NCBI RefSeq assembly: GCF_000208865.1 | Contig: NC_018396.1 | Span: 3,839,101-3,903,100 of the forward strand | DNA: 64,000 nucleotides | Source: Neospora caninum Liverpool | Taxonomy: Eukaryota; Apicomplexa; Conoidasida; Eucoccidiorida; Sarcocystidae | Reading direction: 5' to 3' | Shown here: piece after piece, positions 1-13,633 of the stretch | How positions within the stretch are numbered: position 1 is the stretch's first letter | Layout: each line of letters starts with the position of its first letter | Made by a program: the position numbers and the translations under genes | Notes under the pieces: model-generated | What the model was told of the DNA's origin: nothing | Databases searched by the model: none | What the model saw: the letters and a program-made list of their open reading frames with translations, nothing else

Positions 1-3000
1 TATTAACGAATAATATGGACGGCTGGGAACCGTTTGCGTGTGGGCGGTTGCAGTCGCCACCACGATAGTAGTAAATGCACCGGGAACGCGGGTGGTGTAA
101 TCAGGCGACTTCCTGGCATAGTGTGCCATAGAATGGAGGATCGATGAACCCAGACGCGCTCATGTTGCTCGGAAGGTGGCTGTGAGGGCACAGTTTAATT
201 GTTTCGTGCTCAGCTAGTTAAAGTTTCCTTGAAGGCAGCGCGACAGTCTTTTGGCCATGATCGCCATCATTGCCGTCGGACAGACTTGCGGCAGTGCACA
301 AAACATGGGACAGATGCGGTACGCGCGTCTGTCAGGCGGGGTAGCGTGTTCACCTTCATTCGTGGTCCGCTTCATAGCCCGTCACAATCTAGATTCGGAG
401 AGACTCAACAACGAATGCATGCTGAAGGAAAAATCAGTAAACGCCTTACCGATGAAGGGCGAACCACAGCGCTCAGATGTCGGACCATCGGCAATAAGGC
501 GACAGGATGAGGATTCATGCTGCCCATTTTATGTCTTCCTTGGTTACATAGAAAGTTGAAACGTGTCATTGAACTTCGAAACACATAGAGGAAGGGCGCC
601 CTCTGCCCTAGCCTCACCGCCGTCGTGTGTGCTTGTATGTCTCTTGTGTGTTGTGAAGCACGAAGCAAACTAGTGGATTTGGGCGGTAACCGTGTAAACA
701 CGTTATTTTGTTCCATGTTCACGAACCGTACTCGAGCTGATAGAGAGTATGTTCTATCATTATCAGCGGATTTCAGACCCCCTCGGTTTTGAAGGCTTAC
801 TTACATGATCTTGCCTGTGAGCTGGTGCTCTCTCCTGCCTCGTGCCTTGTCTTGCTCTGCCGGCTCGGGGGTGACAAAAGCAAGGGAAACATACCATTTT
901 CAACATTATCTGTTTGCGGATTGCTTGTTCCTAATTATGTGGGCGGGGAAACTCGATTGCTGTCAGCGTGCGCATTTAGAATGTTTCTCTCGCGGACACG
1001 ACCAGGAGCGAGAGCATACCGATAAGCTGGAATGGACCGGGCTGGGAGGTGTTACCTGTGGTGTTGCTTCGAGCAGCTCGTTGATTTTTGCGGGGGCCGT
1101 CTGTTTCTAGGTTGGATACCTTGGCCGATTACCTTCCTGGGATCAACCTCTTCTTCGGCCCTTGTTCGCTTGTGAAAACATTTTCGTGGCAGAGCTCGCG
1201 TCGCAAAGCTGACACACGGAGGGACGTGGCGAAGAACCGGAATGACAATGCAGCTTTTCGGGATTTTCCGCTTTCACGTGGTCTGTACAGCCGCAGGCAC
1301 GGGTTCCGTAGAACTCGTTTGGGATTTCAACGAAACACACATTTTCGTTCCTTCAAAGCGACTTTAAGAAAATTTCAAGAGGAAACGTGTATTTGTGCGA
1401 TACCACCGTGGAGTGGCTACGGTATTTTTTAGTGTTGGCTCGTGAATGTGACTTGCTATATCTGGTAATCTCGGTCCCTTCTGTACGAGTTTGAAGGGAA
1501 ACTTAGGCAGCGCAGTGAGTTTCTATGGAGCATAATACCGAGAGCCGTGGTTCATTGCATTACAATTAGAAAGGCGTTGGGGCAATAAATTGCAACAAAT
1601 ATGTGTAGATGTTCAACACGGAGGACTAATACCCGTGTCCTGTGTGCCAACATGCGCTTCATACCAGATACCTTCGTTTACTCTCCTTCATTCCAGAGCG
1701 CTTTGCGCTTTCCAGGAGGAAGCCGAATACACCAGAATCGCGGAAAGGAGTTTCCCAGCCGGCCCCGCTCTGAATTGTGCATAGACGTCGCCATAGTGCA
1801 TGGCACTTTATGATTGTATTAACGAATATCGTTTGCAGATGTCAAACAAGGGAGGGTTGGGATCGGGGTTCTCTAAAATATGATGCATCAGGAGCACGTA
1901 GAGTTGGAAGGGGCTCTAGCCCTCCTACCCGCGAGAAAATCTATAACTGTTTCCGCATCTGAGCTGGTCGTGAATTTGTGTCTCCGCGCAACCAACCACT
2001 GATGAAATTATAACCTAGTGATCAGAGAACCAGCCTCATGGAACCGTGTCGGAAAAGCCGCCGCATAGCGGGGATCACCGCCGTGTGCAGATCGTTAATT
2101 GGCAACGGAGTATCGGCCGTTTAAGATGGTTCCCGAGAGCCTCATAAGGCTCGTCAAGCCCCGGCGACGTGGTTTATCGTGGTGCGATGCATCCGCAACA
2201 GCTATCGAAGTGGAGCTAGAGTGTGCGGTTGAATTTGGTTGTGCCGCGTGTCCGAGAAAGGCGTTAGAAAAGAGTGCCCCATGGTGGCATTCAAAAGCAA
2301 GAGCTGTGGTAGACTGCCCTAGCGGTCGTCTGTTTATACAGACCGGGAGTCTGACTTCCGTTTCCAAAATGTCTCTATTATGTTTACTACACTGTTGGAT
2401 TCCTTTACAACGACTCAGTGCTCAGAACCCTCCTTGATTCGCCTGGCGGGTGAGATGTGTTCGATCTTTTGTGCCTCCAACCGTATGCGAGGTTTCATTT
2501 AAAAGGGGTAGCAAACAGACTAGCGGTGTCTGTATTGATAGTGATTCTCACTGCACGGAAGCGAATTGGTCTAGCTGTTCTTGTATCAGCCTACGCCCGT
2601 GGCCTTGCTCTACATCTACAGTAAGCGTTCCCTGCGTCCCTGACCTGTACTACAGGAGACCCTGTATGCTTATTTGGTCATCGCTGTGTGTTCGGCCGCC
2701 TTTCGCGGTTCCTAGTCGCCGCAGAGGACGCCTGGAGAGGCCGGAGGATAGAGTCATTATTTGATCGTGCGCTGTATCCGTTCGCTGTGATTTGAGTGGC
2801 ACTCCAATCGTTGCCGTGTTTGTATCCAGCTGCATGACGATGTTGTCGTATATCGTCATTTTGGAGCTCTCGCTCGACATAGCGATGATGGCATTAAAAT
2901 AATGAAATTGAAGATATTGCGGTAGCCGCTGTTGTTAACGGTTTTCTTCACAATCATTTCCTCGACTAGCCTTACCGTGTGCTGGGTTGAGCATCGTTCG

Positions 3001-6000
3001 TCGTACATATTGTACCTCTGATGTGACTATCTGGGAGCGCGACATCTGGTGACTGTTTAGACGGCTGCTTGATATTGAGGACCTGAAGTTCTCGGAGTTA
3101 ATGGTAGAAGTTATGTACGCCTGGAAAGGAAGTCTTCTGACAGAACGCCTCCGTCTTGTGGCTATTCACTCGGTCCCGTCCTAGAGACACCGATGCAAGC
3201 TTAAGCCAGGTTTGTCCTTTCGGGCATTTTGTGCTGATGGTGTATCAATTTGACTGTGGGCGTTCGAGCTGTTATATATGATGCAATGTAATGCCGTGGG
3301 CCCAGAGCCTTTCTGTGACATTTGATTTCCTTCCTTAGTCGCGACGTCTGCTGTTGTAGCCATAAAACCCCTTCTGTTCTCGTGTAGTTTGTGTCTTCTG
3401 TTTGCACAAGTTACTTTTCTAGTGCAGCATATCTGGTTGACCTTGAATGCAACAACTCCGTCAGCGTCAGCGCAAGAAATACAAGGGGCCATGCAAGAGT
3501 ACCCCACGGGCACGCGGTTGAAGTGTTTGAGTATATATTCATTAATTAAATGATTAACTTACTACATCAAGCTCATGTAATTCTGTGACCGCGTGTTACA
3601 GCAGACCCTGGAAATAACCGATGTGGTCGTGCGGTGAACACAAGAGAACTACCGCACATACTAGTCGTGCGATTGTGTTGTGACCATGAGATGGTGAACG
3701 TACGGTATATAGTGTTACCACGTGATGCGTTTTCCCTGACTTCTTCATGGTGCTGGACAACTGAACCCCTTCACACGGCCTTCCCGGTGATCGGTTGCCG
3801 GAAGTTACCGGATGCGACTTGGGGCTCGGTGTAAAAACCAGCTGTGAGGGCCTGTCATGCTTTTAAGCTGATGACGGAAAGTGCGGGATTAATATTGGAC
3901 ATCTATCTACGTGCTTCTCGCTTTTCCGTTGAACTTGCATTCTGGCGCAGACTCAGGGTGGCAAGCATTATTCGGGGCATAGATGTACGCACATCAACTG
4001 CAACGACTCTTGCGCTGGGATGGAAGAGCTTTGCCATGCTGCGTAAGCATGTCGAAGCCCGTATCATGGCTGTGAGTAGTTCCTGGCATGCTGTGTGTGC
4101 TCATTTCCGGTGTTGCGTGACGTGCTGACGTTGTGTGCCGGACAGACTGTATGTCTGGAGGTTCGTGGGGGCAGAGGCCCGGGTCGGAATGTACGTGCTG
4201 ACGTCGTTAGAAGAGATAGTATTACCGCGTGTTGTCACTTCGAGAAAAGTGTTAGCCGGATTGATGACTTCTCATCTGGGTGGAAGCCAGCGGGAACAAG
4301 GTGCACACGCACCTGAATAGACTCAACAGTGTAGGCGAAAACCTCGCAAAGGTGCAAGCACATCTGAACTGCCTCACATACGTCCTCCCGAACATTGGGG
4401 AAAACGAAGAAAAGAGTCGTCTTATGGTGGGCGAGTGCTGTTTCACTTCATGTGGAATACCGAGCTGTTCGTTCGTCGAGCCCGGTAAGATTCACCGTAA
4501 GGTTCATATAAACAGTAGTGTGGTGGTTCCTGTCGCTTGGTAGGGAGGGATGAAATTGAACGGCGTGAGGAGTGAGATGCGACACTTTCTTCCGATTGGG
4601 CCTGGTGTTTCTTTCACCTCGTGTCGTCGAACTGCAAGAATCATCTCGGGAGATCTGAAGACCAGAGGACAAAAGGTGGTGTTGTCTTACTCTATCGCCG
4701 TGTGACCTAGTGTTAATCTCACACAGTTCTGGACGTTTCATATCGGCAATGTCCTCCACCACAAAACCGGCTCTGTGTATGTACACCACTTTTCGGTTCT
4801 CGAGCCCAGCTACCCAAAAGACTTAAAGAGAATGTGTTTTCTTGTTACCCGTCCTAGCACAACAGCCGGTAAAACTGAGTGCTATATGTTTCAGATCCTT
4901 TTCGGCCGCACGATGTATGAGTTTGTAATGGTTACGACAGCTGGCAAGAGCGGGCCGCTGGGGCCCACGATCACACGGTAATCATTTTTTTGTCAATGCG
5001 CAGGGATTGCACGCCAGCTGTATCGTTAGTTGCGTCGACGTGACAACGAACAGCTTCCTTTGAGTGATTTTATGCTTAGAAAAACAGGTGGAGTAAATAC
5101 TAACATAAGAGAAGGTGATAGATCAAATGTATAAGATATAGATTTTACCTCCTGCACAAGATCGCATAAAAACACATTATCGATTGATTGGAAAATGGTG
5201 TATCTTCCATTTTCCCTAGAACAGCAAGCACTGCGGGCAAGGGGCCGCCTGTAGATGCACCCGGACTAACCGTACGTCTGCAGGTAGCCACTAATGTTAA
5301 AGGAATCGACGAGGTCTAATCGAACCTGTGTGAGCGCGAAACCACGTATATCAACTTGCTCAAAGCGCGAAACCGCGCTGAAGTAAAACACACGAACACC
5401 TAAGAACGAAATGTGGCAACACAAGGCAATAAAGCCTAGCATAGCCTGACCCGTACCGTGGATCAATCTGTTCGTAATGCCTGTTGTTTCGGTGTGTGAA
5501 GTCAACCTCGTTTACACCGAAACTCAGGCTTGCCTGCAAATTTTAATTCTCTACATGGGTTGCTGCATTGTCTCAGGAGGAAATGCTGCCCTACGAAGCG
5601 AATGCGTGCCAGCCATGTGATCGATCTCAATACGAACTGCACTTCCCTGTTCGTGGTGTTTTGCACTGAAGTCGTTTGTCTGAATTGCAACTGGTAACAT
5701 ATTAGCTAGCATAAAAGCAACGAATGCTTTCCTCATGCCCCGTTACTTCTTCCTGTCAAGGCTGCTTTTGCGCCGCTGACCCGAGGAGCTATCCGTGGGC
5801 CTAAACGGCTGACACATCCTGACACACATGAGAGTACAGTTTCGTCCAACAACAGGGCACCGTTCCCTCTAATGGATGGGGATATATGAATTTGAAAAAG
5901 ATACGTCAGTAGGGCTCAGGAGAGCGACACGACATCGGCAAATTCGCGCTGCGAAAAAAATCGCCTCTTCCTTCGACGTGGAGTCGCTGGCATACGGGGA

Positions 6001-6174
6001 AACGAAGGTGGGTTTTGACGGTGGTTTATACGAGCAGAATGATCAACGCATTCTTGTAGATGTGGTCTACACACTGCATTTCGCTTTGAGCTCGTTCTCA
6101 TGTAGGAGATGGTTAGTTGGAAGAGGCATGAATATGGCTGCTCTTCCATAAAGAACTGGAGTTTCGTTTCTTGG
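1..6174. other. No supported gene; intergenic or UTR sequence
   Basis: Open frames here are all about 115 codons or shorter, which is expected by chance in DNA of this composition. None shows a recognisable domain, a credible chain of splice sites or a signal peptide. A modestly AT-rich stretch lies around 5090-5220 and holds a small inverted repeat with 9-base arms (5190-5198 and 5207-5215) and an 8-base loop. The right-hand end is the 3' flank of the minus-strand MNS1-like gene. A gene made only of very short exons cannot be excluded by eye. Confidence 0.5.
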
Positions 6175-9100
6175 CTACGCGAGATGAGTTTTGTGGAGAC
6201 GACGTTTCTCCGCAGCCGCTTCATGCATGAGGTGGAGTTCTTCAGGTTTCTTCAAGGTGCCCTTCGGCAAGAACTTCTCGAGTTCAGCATGCTCTCGTAA
6301 GAGACGCAGACGCTCTTGCTCGACCACTGTTTGCTTCTCTTCTTCAACCGCAGCCAGCCTTTGCCATGTTTGCCTTTCCGCCTCTCTCTCTGCTTCGAAC
6401 AGCTGCCGTCGTTGGACGATCAACCGTTCCACCTACGCGCGGAAAGAGAAACACGTCCAGTGCTCTCTCGTTTGCTCGTGACCCTTCAGGATACAGCTCT
6501 AATAACCAAAAATGCAAGCTGGCATTGCGCGTGCCTATGACATTAACCATACTTTTCGTGAGAAATCAGAACGAACTATGTTACCGCCTCGCCCCGGAGA
6601 TTGAACATGTGGACGAATATGACGCTTCAGCGGGGAGTTTGTGTTGGGACTTCCCTTTTGTAACATGGCGTTCGCAATATGGAGTGAATATGGTCCGAAT
6701 CATTCGACAGGAAGTCTGGCTTAGATATCCTTACGTACCTGACGCATGTGCTCCTGAAGCTTCATGCGCTTCTTTTGTTCGTTCATTTGTTCTATCCGGT
6801 CTTGCTCGGCAAACCGAGCAAGGAGACTTTGACGATACTCTTGCTCATCCGCCAGGGCCTCTTGCCGCCGGCGTTCCTTTTCGACCATCTGCTCGTCGAA
6901 AGCTCGAAGCAAGGCTTCTTTCGCTTCTTGCCTGGTGAACGACCAGCAAGTAGAGACACACAAGATGCCTGAAACCATTCAGACGCGCCTCAATATTTAT
7001 CCAAAACAAATCAAAGATTACTGAGTGTGCATTACTGGTACACCGACACTAGCTGATAGTCTCATCTAGACTGCGGGATAACTAGTTGAAGTTCAAGATA
7101 GTTATCGATCTAGAACACAAGAACACTATTCGTGTTCTTGTGTTCTAGATTGTGACGACTTTTAGGGATTCTTCAGATAGCTCCTTGTTTTCTGAGTTCA
7201 CAGAGGGTAGGATCCCGATGAGCGCCCACAAATGTGGAAGGCTGTTCAGTGCCCTAAACGGAATGCCGCAACCGAGAGCTTACCTTTTCCGACTCTCTGC
7301 TTCCTCCTTCTGTCGCTCCAACTCATCTTTCTCGTCGACATGGAGGTCATCTAGAAGCTGCTGATGTTCCTTCTCTCTTGCATCCCTTTCCAGTTTTTGT
7401 CTCGACAGTTCAAGAAGCACTCGGCGCTTTTCCGCTTCCCTTTCTTCACGCTCTTGATCCAACTTCTCGCTGCGGGCCGCTTGCAAAGCAGTATACTCCT
7501 GAAAAAAACGGTCCTGCTGCAAATATGATTTTCTAATCTCTGTTGGGGCGGAAACAACTTTATTGGCGGATATGCTCACGGAATGAAGTTAAAACGTTTT
7601 AGTTATTTCTAGGTATGCACAATAAAAAATGCAATGTATCTTTAGTAGACCTTTTTTACCTACATGCAAACGCCAGCCGTTTTGAGCTTCCGCGTAGAGT
7701 GAAAAAAATGAAAGAGTGCTGGCTCACCCTAATCTTTGCGTCTTCGTGTTCAGACAGAGCTATTTGATGTTGGCGCCACAACTCCTTCTGCCTCAAAGTT
7801 TCTTGAATCTGTTTTCGCTCCGCTGCTCTTTTTGCAGCTTGCCTGCGGTTCTCTTGATCCTCCTCTGCCAGCAGTTGTTTAATAAGACCCTGAACCTGCA
7901 GAAAGGAATGCCGAGGAAGGACTGTACTTGGGTCAAGACGCTTCTAATACGTACCATGACACGCCGGAGATTGACAGAGTATCACAGAATGATGGAGCTA
8001 CCTTTGGGCGTGTCAGTCCGGCTTTGCGGGATGAGAGTGGCAAAGGATTTTGACGACCCCGTTGTACCCATACCACAGTGTGATGTCGATACTCTGCTTG
8101 TGTCGGCTTGCTTCGCCGAACGACGTATTGAGCATGCTGAACATGGCGCATAAAGAGAATCGTAGAAGTTGACCGCAAGAACACGTCTCAAAGAGCCGTG
8201 ATCGCACTGCTTAGCCGTACCTGGGCTTTATCCCTGTTATACTCTTCAACAGCTTCTCGTTTTCTTGATTCTCTTCGTTCTCCGATCTGCTGTCTCTGGA
8301 TATCCTTAGCAGCACGTTCCCTTTCCAAACGCTCTAATTGCAGTCGCTTTTCTTCTTCCAACATATGGAGGCGGTCAGCCTCGACCTGAGCGTCTATGGC
8401 CGTTTGAATCTCTTCTTCTTCTACCCTGCGGGAGGAACAATCGAGGTTTGCCGTTGTGAGGGTCGTATTCTCGCGGGGCCTGATGATGCCTCACGCCTTC
8501 GAAAAACGACGGCGAAGAGAGTGCTGAGTCCCGCAAACAAAATGTAACAGTGAGATGGCTTTGTTCGGGCTCAGCCTTTTAGGTACAAGAGAAGATAGAC
8601 TAGCTGCACTTCTTACACTGTTCAGTCGTAGCCACGAAAGCTGAGCAGTAGTTTCGGCACTCGAGGGTCACTGTCTGTACTGGTAAGGAGCTTTGAATCA
8701 GGATTGATCTGCGGGGCGAAGCGGGCTGCACTCGAAATGTGACGAGGATGCAGTTGGCGTTCTCACTAGACAGTCACCGCATATTTAGCAAAAGAGATGA
8801 AAACCATCGCTTCGAATTAGCGCAGCGCTTACGTCCGGATGTGCTGCTCGATGACTTGAGCAGCCCTTTCCTTGTTCACCTTGGCCATCTGGAGCTTTTC
8901 TCTCAGCAGCCTAAGCTCTTCACTCTCGTCGCATATTCTTCTTCGGTAAGTTTCCTCCCTGATTTGCTCTGCTTGTTCTCGCTGCAGCTCTGCTGCAATC
9001 AACTCCTCAAGCTCGATGAGTGTTTTTTTTCTGCAAGCGTCTTGATCGTGCAAGGTAAACATGGCGTCCATCTCGAGCACCCTCATTTCTTCCTTCCTCT

Positions 9101-9398
9101 CTCGTTCTCTTCTCAACGCCTCGACACGTCTGTCGCTCTGGGCTTTCATGTTCACACAGGAGATCGCGTTGAGGTGCTCACGCAGTTGATTCTGTTGCAC
9201 CGCGACCGCGCGCTCGCGGTCGATGCGCGCTTGCACGAGCTGTCGACGCATTGTTAAAGACGTTTCCTCGAAAATGACAGTGTCCAAGTTTCTGGGGAAG
9301 ATCAGCAAGAGTCGAACCAAGACTCGCCCTCGTCCAACGAGACTGTAGGCAAGCTCGAGCGATCACGTCCCTCTCGCAGAGGAGAGCGAAGAAGTCAT
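6175..9398 (-). CDS. MNS1: MNS1-like axonemal coiled-coil protein (TPH domain), seven exons
   Basis: The proposed join is 9398-9367, 9291-8833, 8425-8221, 7895-7728, 7537-7284, 6931-6739 and 6432-6175. All phases agree and the coding length is 1,569 bases (522 residues; human MNS1 is about 495). The protein is almost entirely charged coiled coil of the trichohyalin-plectin-homology type. Family-like stretches are ELRLLREKLQMAKVNKERAA in exon 2 and the C-terminal FLPKGTLKKPEEL. MNS1 is a microtubule inner protein of flagellar doublets and contributes to outer dynein arm docking, so in this parasite it is expected in the microgamete axoneme. Exons 2-7 are secure. The first exon (ATG at 9398, encoding MTSSLSSARG before a 75-base intron) was chosen by phase and donor alone and is the weakest part. 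Another TPH protein (CFAP45 or CFAP53 type) is a less likely alternative. Confidence 0.85.
7108..7150. repeat. Perfect 19-bp inverted repeat in an intron
   Basis: Arms at 7108-7126 and 7132-7150 are exact reverse complements of each other, separated by the 5-base loop TATTC. The element lies in the MNS1-like intron between exons 7537-7284 and 6931-6739. Either strand could fold into a very stable hairpin. No flanking target-site duplication or transposase gene is visible. Confidence 0.95.
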
Positions 9399-12242
9399 CA
9401 CTTCAGTGACGTGAACTGTGTCATAAGACGCTGCCACCCCTCGTGAGGGCACATTCGGACATACAGAGTTTCCTGCAAGGACTACCCAGGAGCGTGTGCA
9501 GGCGCCCGACTCTAAGCATCTCAATCGGACCAGCCTCCTTCCGGATAAGAAGACTTCCAGCCGAATGAAACGAACAACTTGTCACCGTCGGATTTCACCT
9601 ATTCTGGTTGCCTCTTTGTCGTACTGTGTTCCTTTCCCTCATGAAACATATCCGTGTGTTACGATGATTGCAGTTCTTTCTTGTTCATGCGATAAAGTTT
9701 CACTCCGCAACTGCCGGGTGGTGCAACGTTACCACCACCACCGGTGTGTCCGAGGGAACTCGTAGTCCTGCACAAGCAACGTATACATGACCGGTTCAAG
9801 GGGATAAACGAAAGAGGTCCATAGACCAAGGCAGGTCTGCACTTACGTAAACAGGCGACCTTGCTTCAGCAAAGGTGACGCTGGCTGCATGCGTACATCC
9901 GTGCACTGCAACAACAAACCCGACCACCAATTGTTTGTGTCTGCCATAGAGACACTTCGCCGTGAGCATTACTACATCTCCACAACAAAATAGGGATTTG
10001 TGGCGATCCAGAGAGACCTCTTCTGTATATGTTGGTAGGTTCAGGAGCGAGCAAATAGAGTTTCAGTTCGCGCAAGTCTGAGGTATCACCGGGCAGCACC
10101 TGTAGTTTGTGAGTCAAGAATGTTTTTCGTGTAGTACTTGTGGACTCTTGCTCTGCAGCCAGACTTGCGATGTAGAAATAAATTCCAGTTCATCGAAGGA
10201 CCATTTGTGTCCTGTAGGATATATCTCCTTATACATATCTATTTACATACGTTCATAGCAAGAGGCTCAGAACGGAAATCCAACGGGCGCATGGCCAGAA
10301 GAGTAGCGGCGGGGTGAAACCCATCAGTACCGGCGGTACTGCATGCAGCCATTCAAATCAGGGGGGCGGGGCAATAGAAATGTTACACTGACGCTTGTGG
10401 CGTGCAGAGTTGAAATGGGTACTCTGACAGAAAATCAGTTTTCGTCCATCGTCAGAACTACCGCCTAGTGCATGGTGGTCCGCTGGATATATGCAAAGCA
10501 TCACTTGCTTTGTCCGTATTGCATGAGCCCGTCGGCTCGACCCGCTCTAGTCTACACAAACCATCTCCACGTTGCTTTATCTTTGGCTGGTGGGAGCTTT
10601 CGGATGTATAAAAGAGCATGTACAGAACCAGAATTCATCGACTGTTCTCCCTGGGCAAGGCTCTGTTTATGTCGGTACACCCGTGATGATCTCTGCCGTT
10701 GGTCCCTTTGGCCGCCCAATTGCCCCCAGTTCAGCTGGGCATTGATGATTTCCGCATTTCATTAGATCCGCATTAATAAAATGCGCCTTCAGTCAGTTGT
10801 CTGAGGTACGTTCTCGTCTACTTCGGTTCGCCGCTCGTGTGTCTACGGCAACCCAACAATTTCCCCTGCTTACATTCTTAGGGCAAAAGTGATAAGGGGA
10901 TGCAGCAGCTGCTGCCATGCAACATGGGGTTTTCTGAAGGATTGACGACCTGAAGAGAAACAGGAATGTAGCCATAAGCAGGAAACGGTTGTTTGGGGTT
11001 GAATCTAGTCGTTAGTTGGTTCCATTTCACTACAGTCAGTGCCCGCAGCCAGCGACTGGCAGCGAACAGCAAAGAAGCTGCCTTGCAGGCACGTGGAGAC
11101 GCCTCGGAACCTCGGTGTCAGGAAACAACGGATGATAGTGCTTATCAACGCGCATACACGCATATGTCTACAAGGATATCCCACACATGTCGACTGTTCC
11201 CGGTTACTCGAGAGAACCCCTTCTAATCATACACGCCCTGGCAGCTTTTAGCGTACCACTCGTCAGACCGGCCGTCACATTTTGAGGCGACACTTCAGTC
11301 TGAGCTTCCCTAAAACGCTGCGGAGCGCCCCCTCATTATTAACCTACTGGTCTAACGTGGTGGCTCACGTGCTGTTCGGGCGGTAGCGTTAATGAGCATG
11401 CAGCATGTCTTCCAACAACTCCGTGTACAAAGCAAGCGGGTACCCATGTTGCAGTTTAGCGAGGAATACAACAGTATGAATCGGAAACAGTGTGTGTACC
11501 CCTTAGTAGTGACACGCCCATCCAGAAAAAGAAATTCAGGACGAGTGTGTATGAAAGTGTCAAAGCCACTGCTTTTGTGTCAGTTCTTGCGACGACGCGC
11601 TCGGAGATTGGGTTTTAATTCGAGGGATATCCTGGGCGACGCCCGGAGAGACAAACCGACGCTAGCCCCACTGTTTCCCTCGGAACATTACATATACATG
11701 GAGATTCATCACCTACAGGCTAACGTTCAGTTCGAGTGAATACCCCAAAAGAGAGCAATTTACAGCTTGTGACAGGAGTAAACGAAGCACCGCAGCGAGT
11801 ATCGCAGCACGGTCCCATGACCAGCACCAACAGGAAAACCAGTGACAGATTCAGGAAGGAAATCTCCGTTGGAGTTGCAAAAAACTGTGTTTGTAGTGCG
11901 TGTACCATCTACACCATATGGCCTCAACCTGTATCATTTGAATCCTAGAAACAGATGCTACACACACGAAGCGCCAACGAGGTTCACAGTGCTATACGAC
12001 AGCACGCTTCTTTGCGAAACCTTGATTCCACCAGACGCGATGACAGTGAACGGGTTGACAACTAGTCTACCGCCATTTCTTTTCGACAAACAGAAGCTAA
12101 AGAGAGGAACAGACAATCGACGCTGAAAAAGAATCTGGAATCACGTAGAAGAGGTAAGTTTGGCTGGAATCACGTAGAAGAGGTAAGTTTGAAAACGTTG
12201 GGATGGCGACTCTAGCGTCCGCCACAGCAGCCGCTTCTGGGG
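9399..12242. other. Intergenic, no confident gene; one possible small plus-strand exon
   Basis: This gap lies between the 5' end of the MNS1-like gene and the 3' end of the alpha-adaptin fragment. No recognisable protein is encoded. One plus-strand stretch at about 12080-12155 reads as a short charged peptide (TEAKERNRQSTLKKNLESRR) and runs straight into a strong donor, AGAG|GTAAGT. It may be a real short exon of an unknown gene, but no partner exon was found. A 29-base tandem duplication covers that donor and is listed separately. Confidence 0.4.
12135..12191. repeat. 29-bp tandem duplication carrying a splice-donor consensus
   Basis: The 28-base string starting CTGGAATCACGTAGAAGAGG occurs at 12135-12162 and again at 12164-12191, giving a period of 29. 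Both copies contain AGAGGTAAGT, a near-perfect plus-strand 5' splice site. Confidence 0.95.
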
Positions 12243-13393
12243 CTATTCCCCATCTTCAATGGCATAGGCAAGCAGTTCAAATACTGCGGCGGCTACCCGT
12301 TGATCCTCAGCTTTCACCTCCAGCTTTGCCATCGAAGCGGCGCCAAACGGCCCATGCCAGACTCTGATCATACACCGGCAGTCCGAAGGCATGTCGCCAA
12401 TTGCCGGTAGCTCTCCGATAGAAAAAATCGAATTCTCTGCGAGGCGGTGTTTGATACCATCAGTTGCTCTAAATTTTCCATTGAACGTGACAACCTTCAT
12501 CAGCTCAGAAAGACCACCAGACCTCAGCCGGCTGGAGAGACGAACACCCATTAATCGAGAGTGCAGTGCCCCATCAAACCACAGCTGCATGAATGCAGCC
12601 GGTGACAGGGTTACTGGCCTCATAAACTGAGTGATAACGAGAGGAAGAGGAAACGTGCACTTGCTTTCTGCACCGTCGGGGAGAACAACCTCTAGCGATA
12701 CCTCTGGCACGACTTGGAAAGGTTGCATAACCGTGGCAGTTATTGCTTGGATCGCCCGAGCTCGCGACCATGGCCCAGCAGGAGGAGCACGGACTATAGG
12801 AGAGACAGAGCAGGAAAGTGACTCCCTCTCGAAGCTCTCGATTCCTATGCGGACAGAGTGGAATCCGGTTGGAGCTCCCATTTCGTTGCAGAGGGTTCCG
12901 GATGGACTGACGGCTCTTCTGCTTAAAAGATTGTTCACTATGCTGAGTTCGATGGATGCATGCAGCACACCTTGATTGGGGAAGACTGTAGTACCAATAA
13001 CACACTCCACGGAAATTACTTCATTCTCAAACAGAAGGCCTTGTTGAAACAAACAGACGTCCTTGAACCGATTTGCGGCTTCGATATGAGTTGATGCCAC
13101 AGTCAAAGCCGATGCCACGCTCCTGGCTGAGGATGACTGCCGAGTCGACGTTGCGTTCTTTGTTGTCCACGACCTTCCGGCGCTGCTTGATATGCTTCGG
13201 CTCCCTCGCGGAACAACAGCGTCTGCACGATTTCTTGTGAGTGCTGAGAGTGCAGGGGCGGCAACCTTGTGGCAGCTCGACCCTTCAACTAACCTGCCAC
13301 CTTCTGTGGCATACGCCGATTGTACATGGCCAGCATCTGATACATGACCGCTCTCTGCTGGACACAATCTTCTGGGGGGGCGACAATACCGCT
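12243..13393 (-). CDS. AP-2 complex alpha-adaptin, C-terminal trunk end, hinge and appendage only (5' partial)
   Basis: There are two exons. Exon 13393-13294 follows the acceptor CTTTTTCAG and encodes PPEDCVQQRAVMYQMLAMYN, matching the end of the alpha-adaptin trunk, where the family has QQRAVEY. It is spliced in phase 1 at CAG|GTTAGT to exon 13243-12243. That exon encodes a Ser/Arg-rich hinge and then the two-lobed ear: QGLLFENEVISV opens the sandwich, LPLVITQFMRPVTLSPAAFM corresponds to the platform start, and the protein ends VFELLAYAIEDGE. Alpha-adaptin recruits clathrin and accessory factors at the plasma membrane. The roughly 600-residue trunk expected upstream is not visible: 13.4-14.5 kb is too short to hold it, and a different gene follows. 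The gene is therefore truncated, rearranged, misassembled or split by a very long intron. Confidence 0.78.
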
Positions 13394-13633
13394 CTGAAAA
13401 AGAAAGGGGGTAACCGGAAGACAACAGCTCGCGCGTTGTAGCCTGAACTCTTTGGCACGGAATACGGACTCAGCGCATTATACAATGAATAGCGATTTCA
13501 TCACGACACAATGCAGTGGGTGGCTACAGAGGGAACGTCAAAGACCTCATCCGCGTTCCCTGCAGCGCTCATCACACACTTTGCTTTGAGGTGTTTGCTA
13601 TGGGCTCGCAGTACAACAGAAATGTCACTTGGG

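Noticed and set aside
2095..2437. Overlapping open frames of about 90-112 codons on both strands
   Set aside because: Their length is within chance expectation, with no domain, no splice context and no similarity recognised.
6366..6938. A 190-codon plus-strand open frame
   Set aside because: It overlaps the antisense of the last two MNS1-like exons, whose phases and family motifs are clear. The plus frame has no recognisable content.
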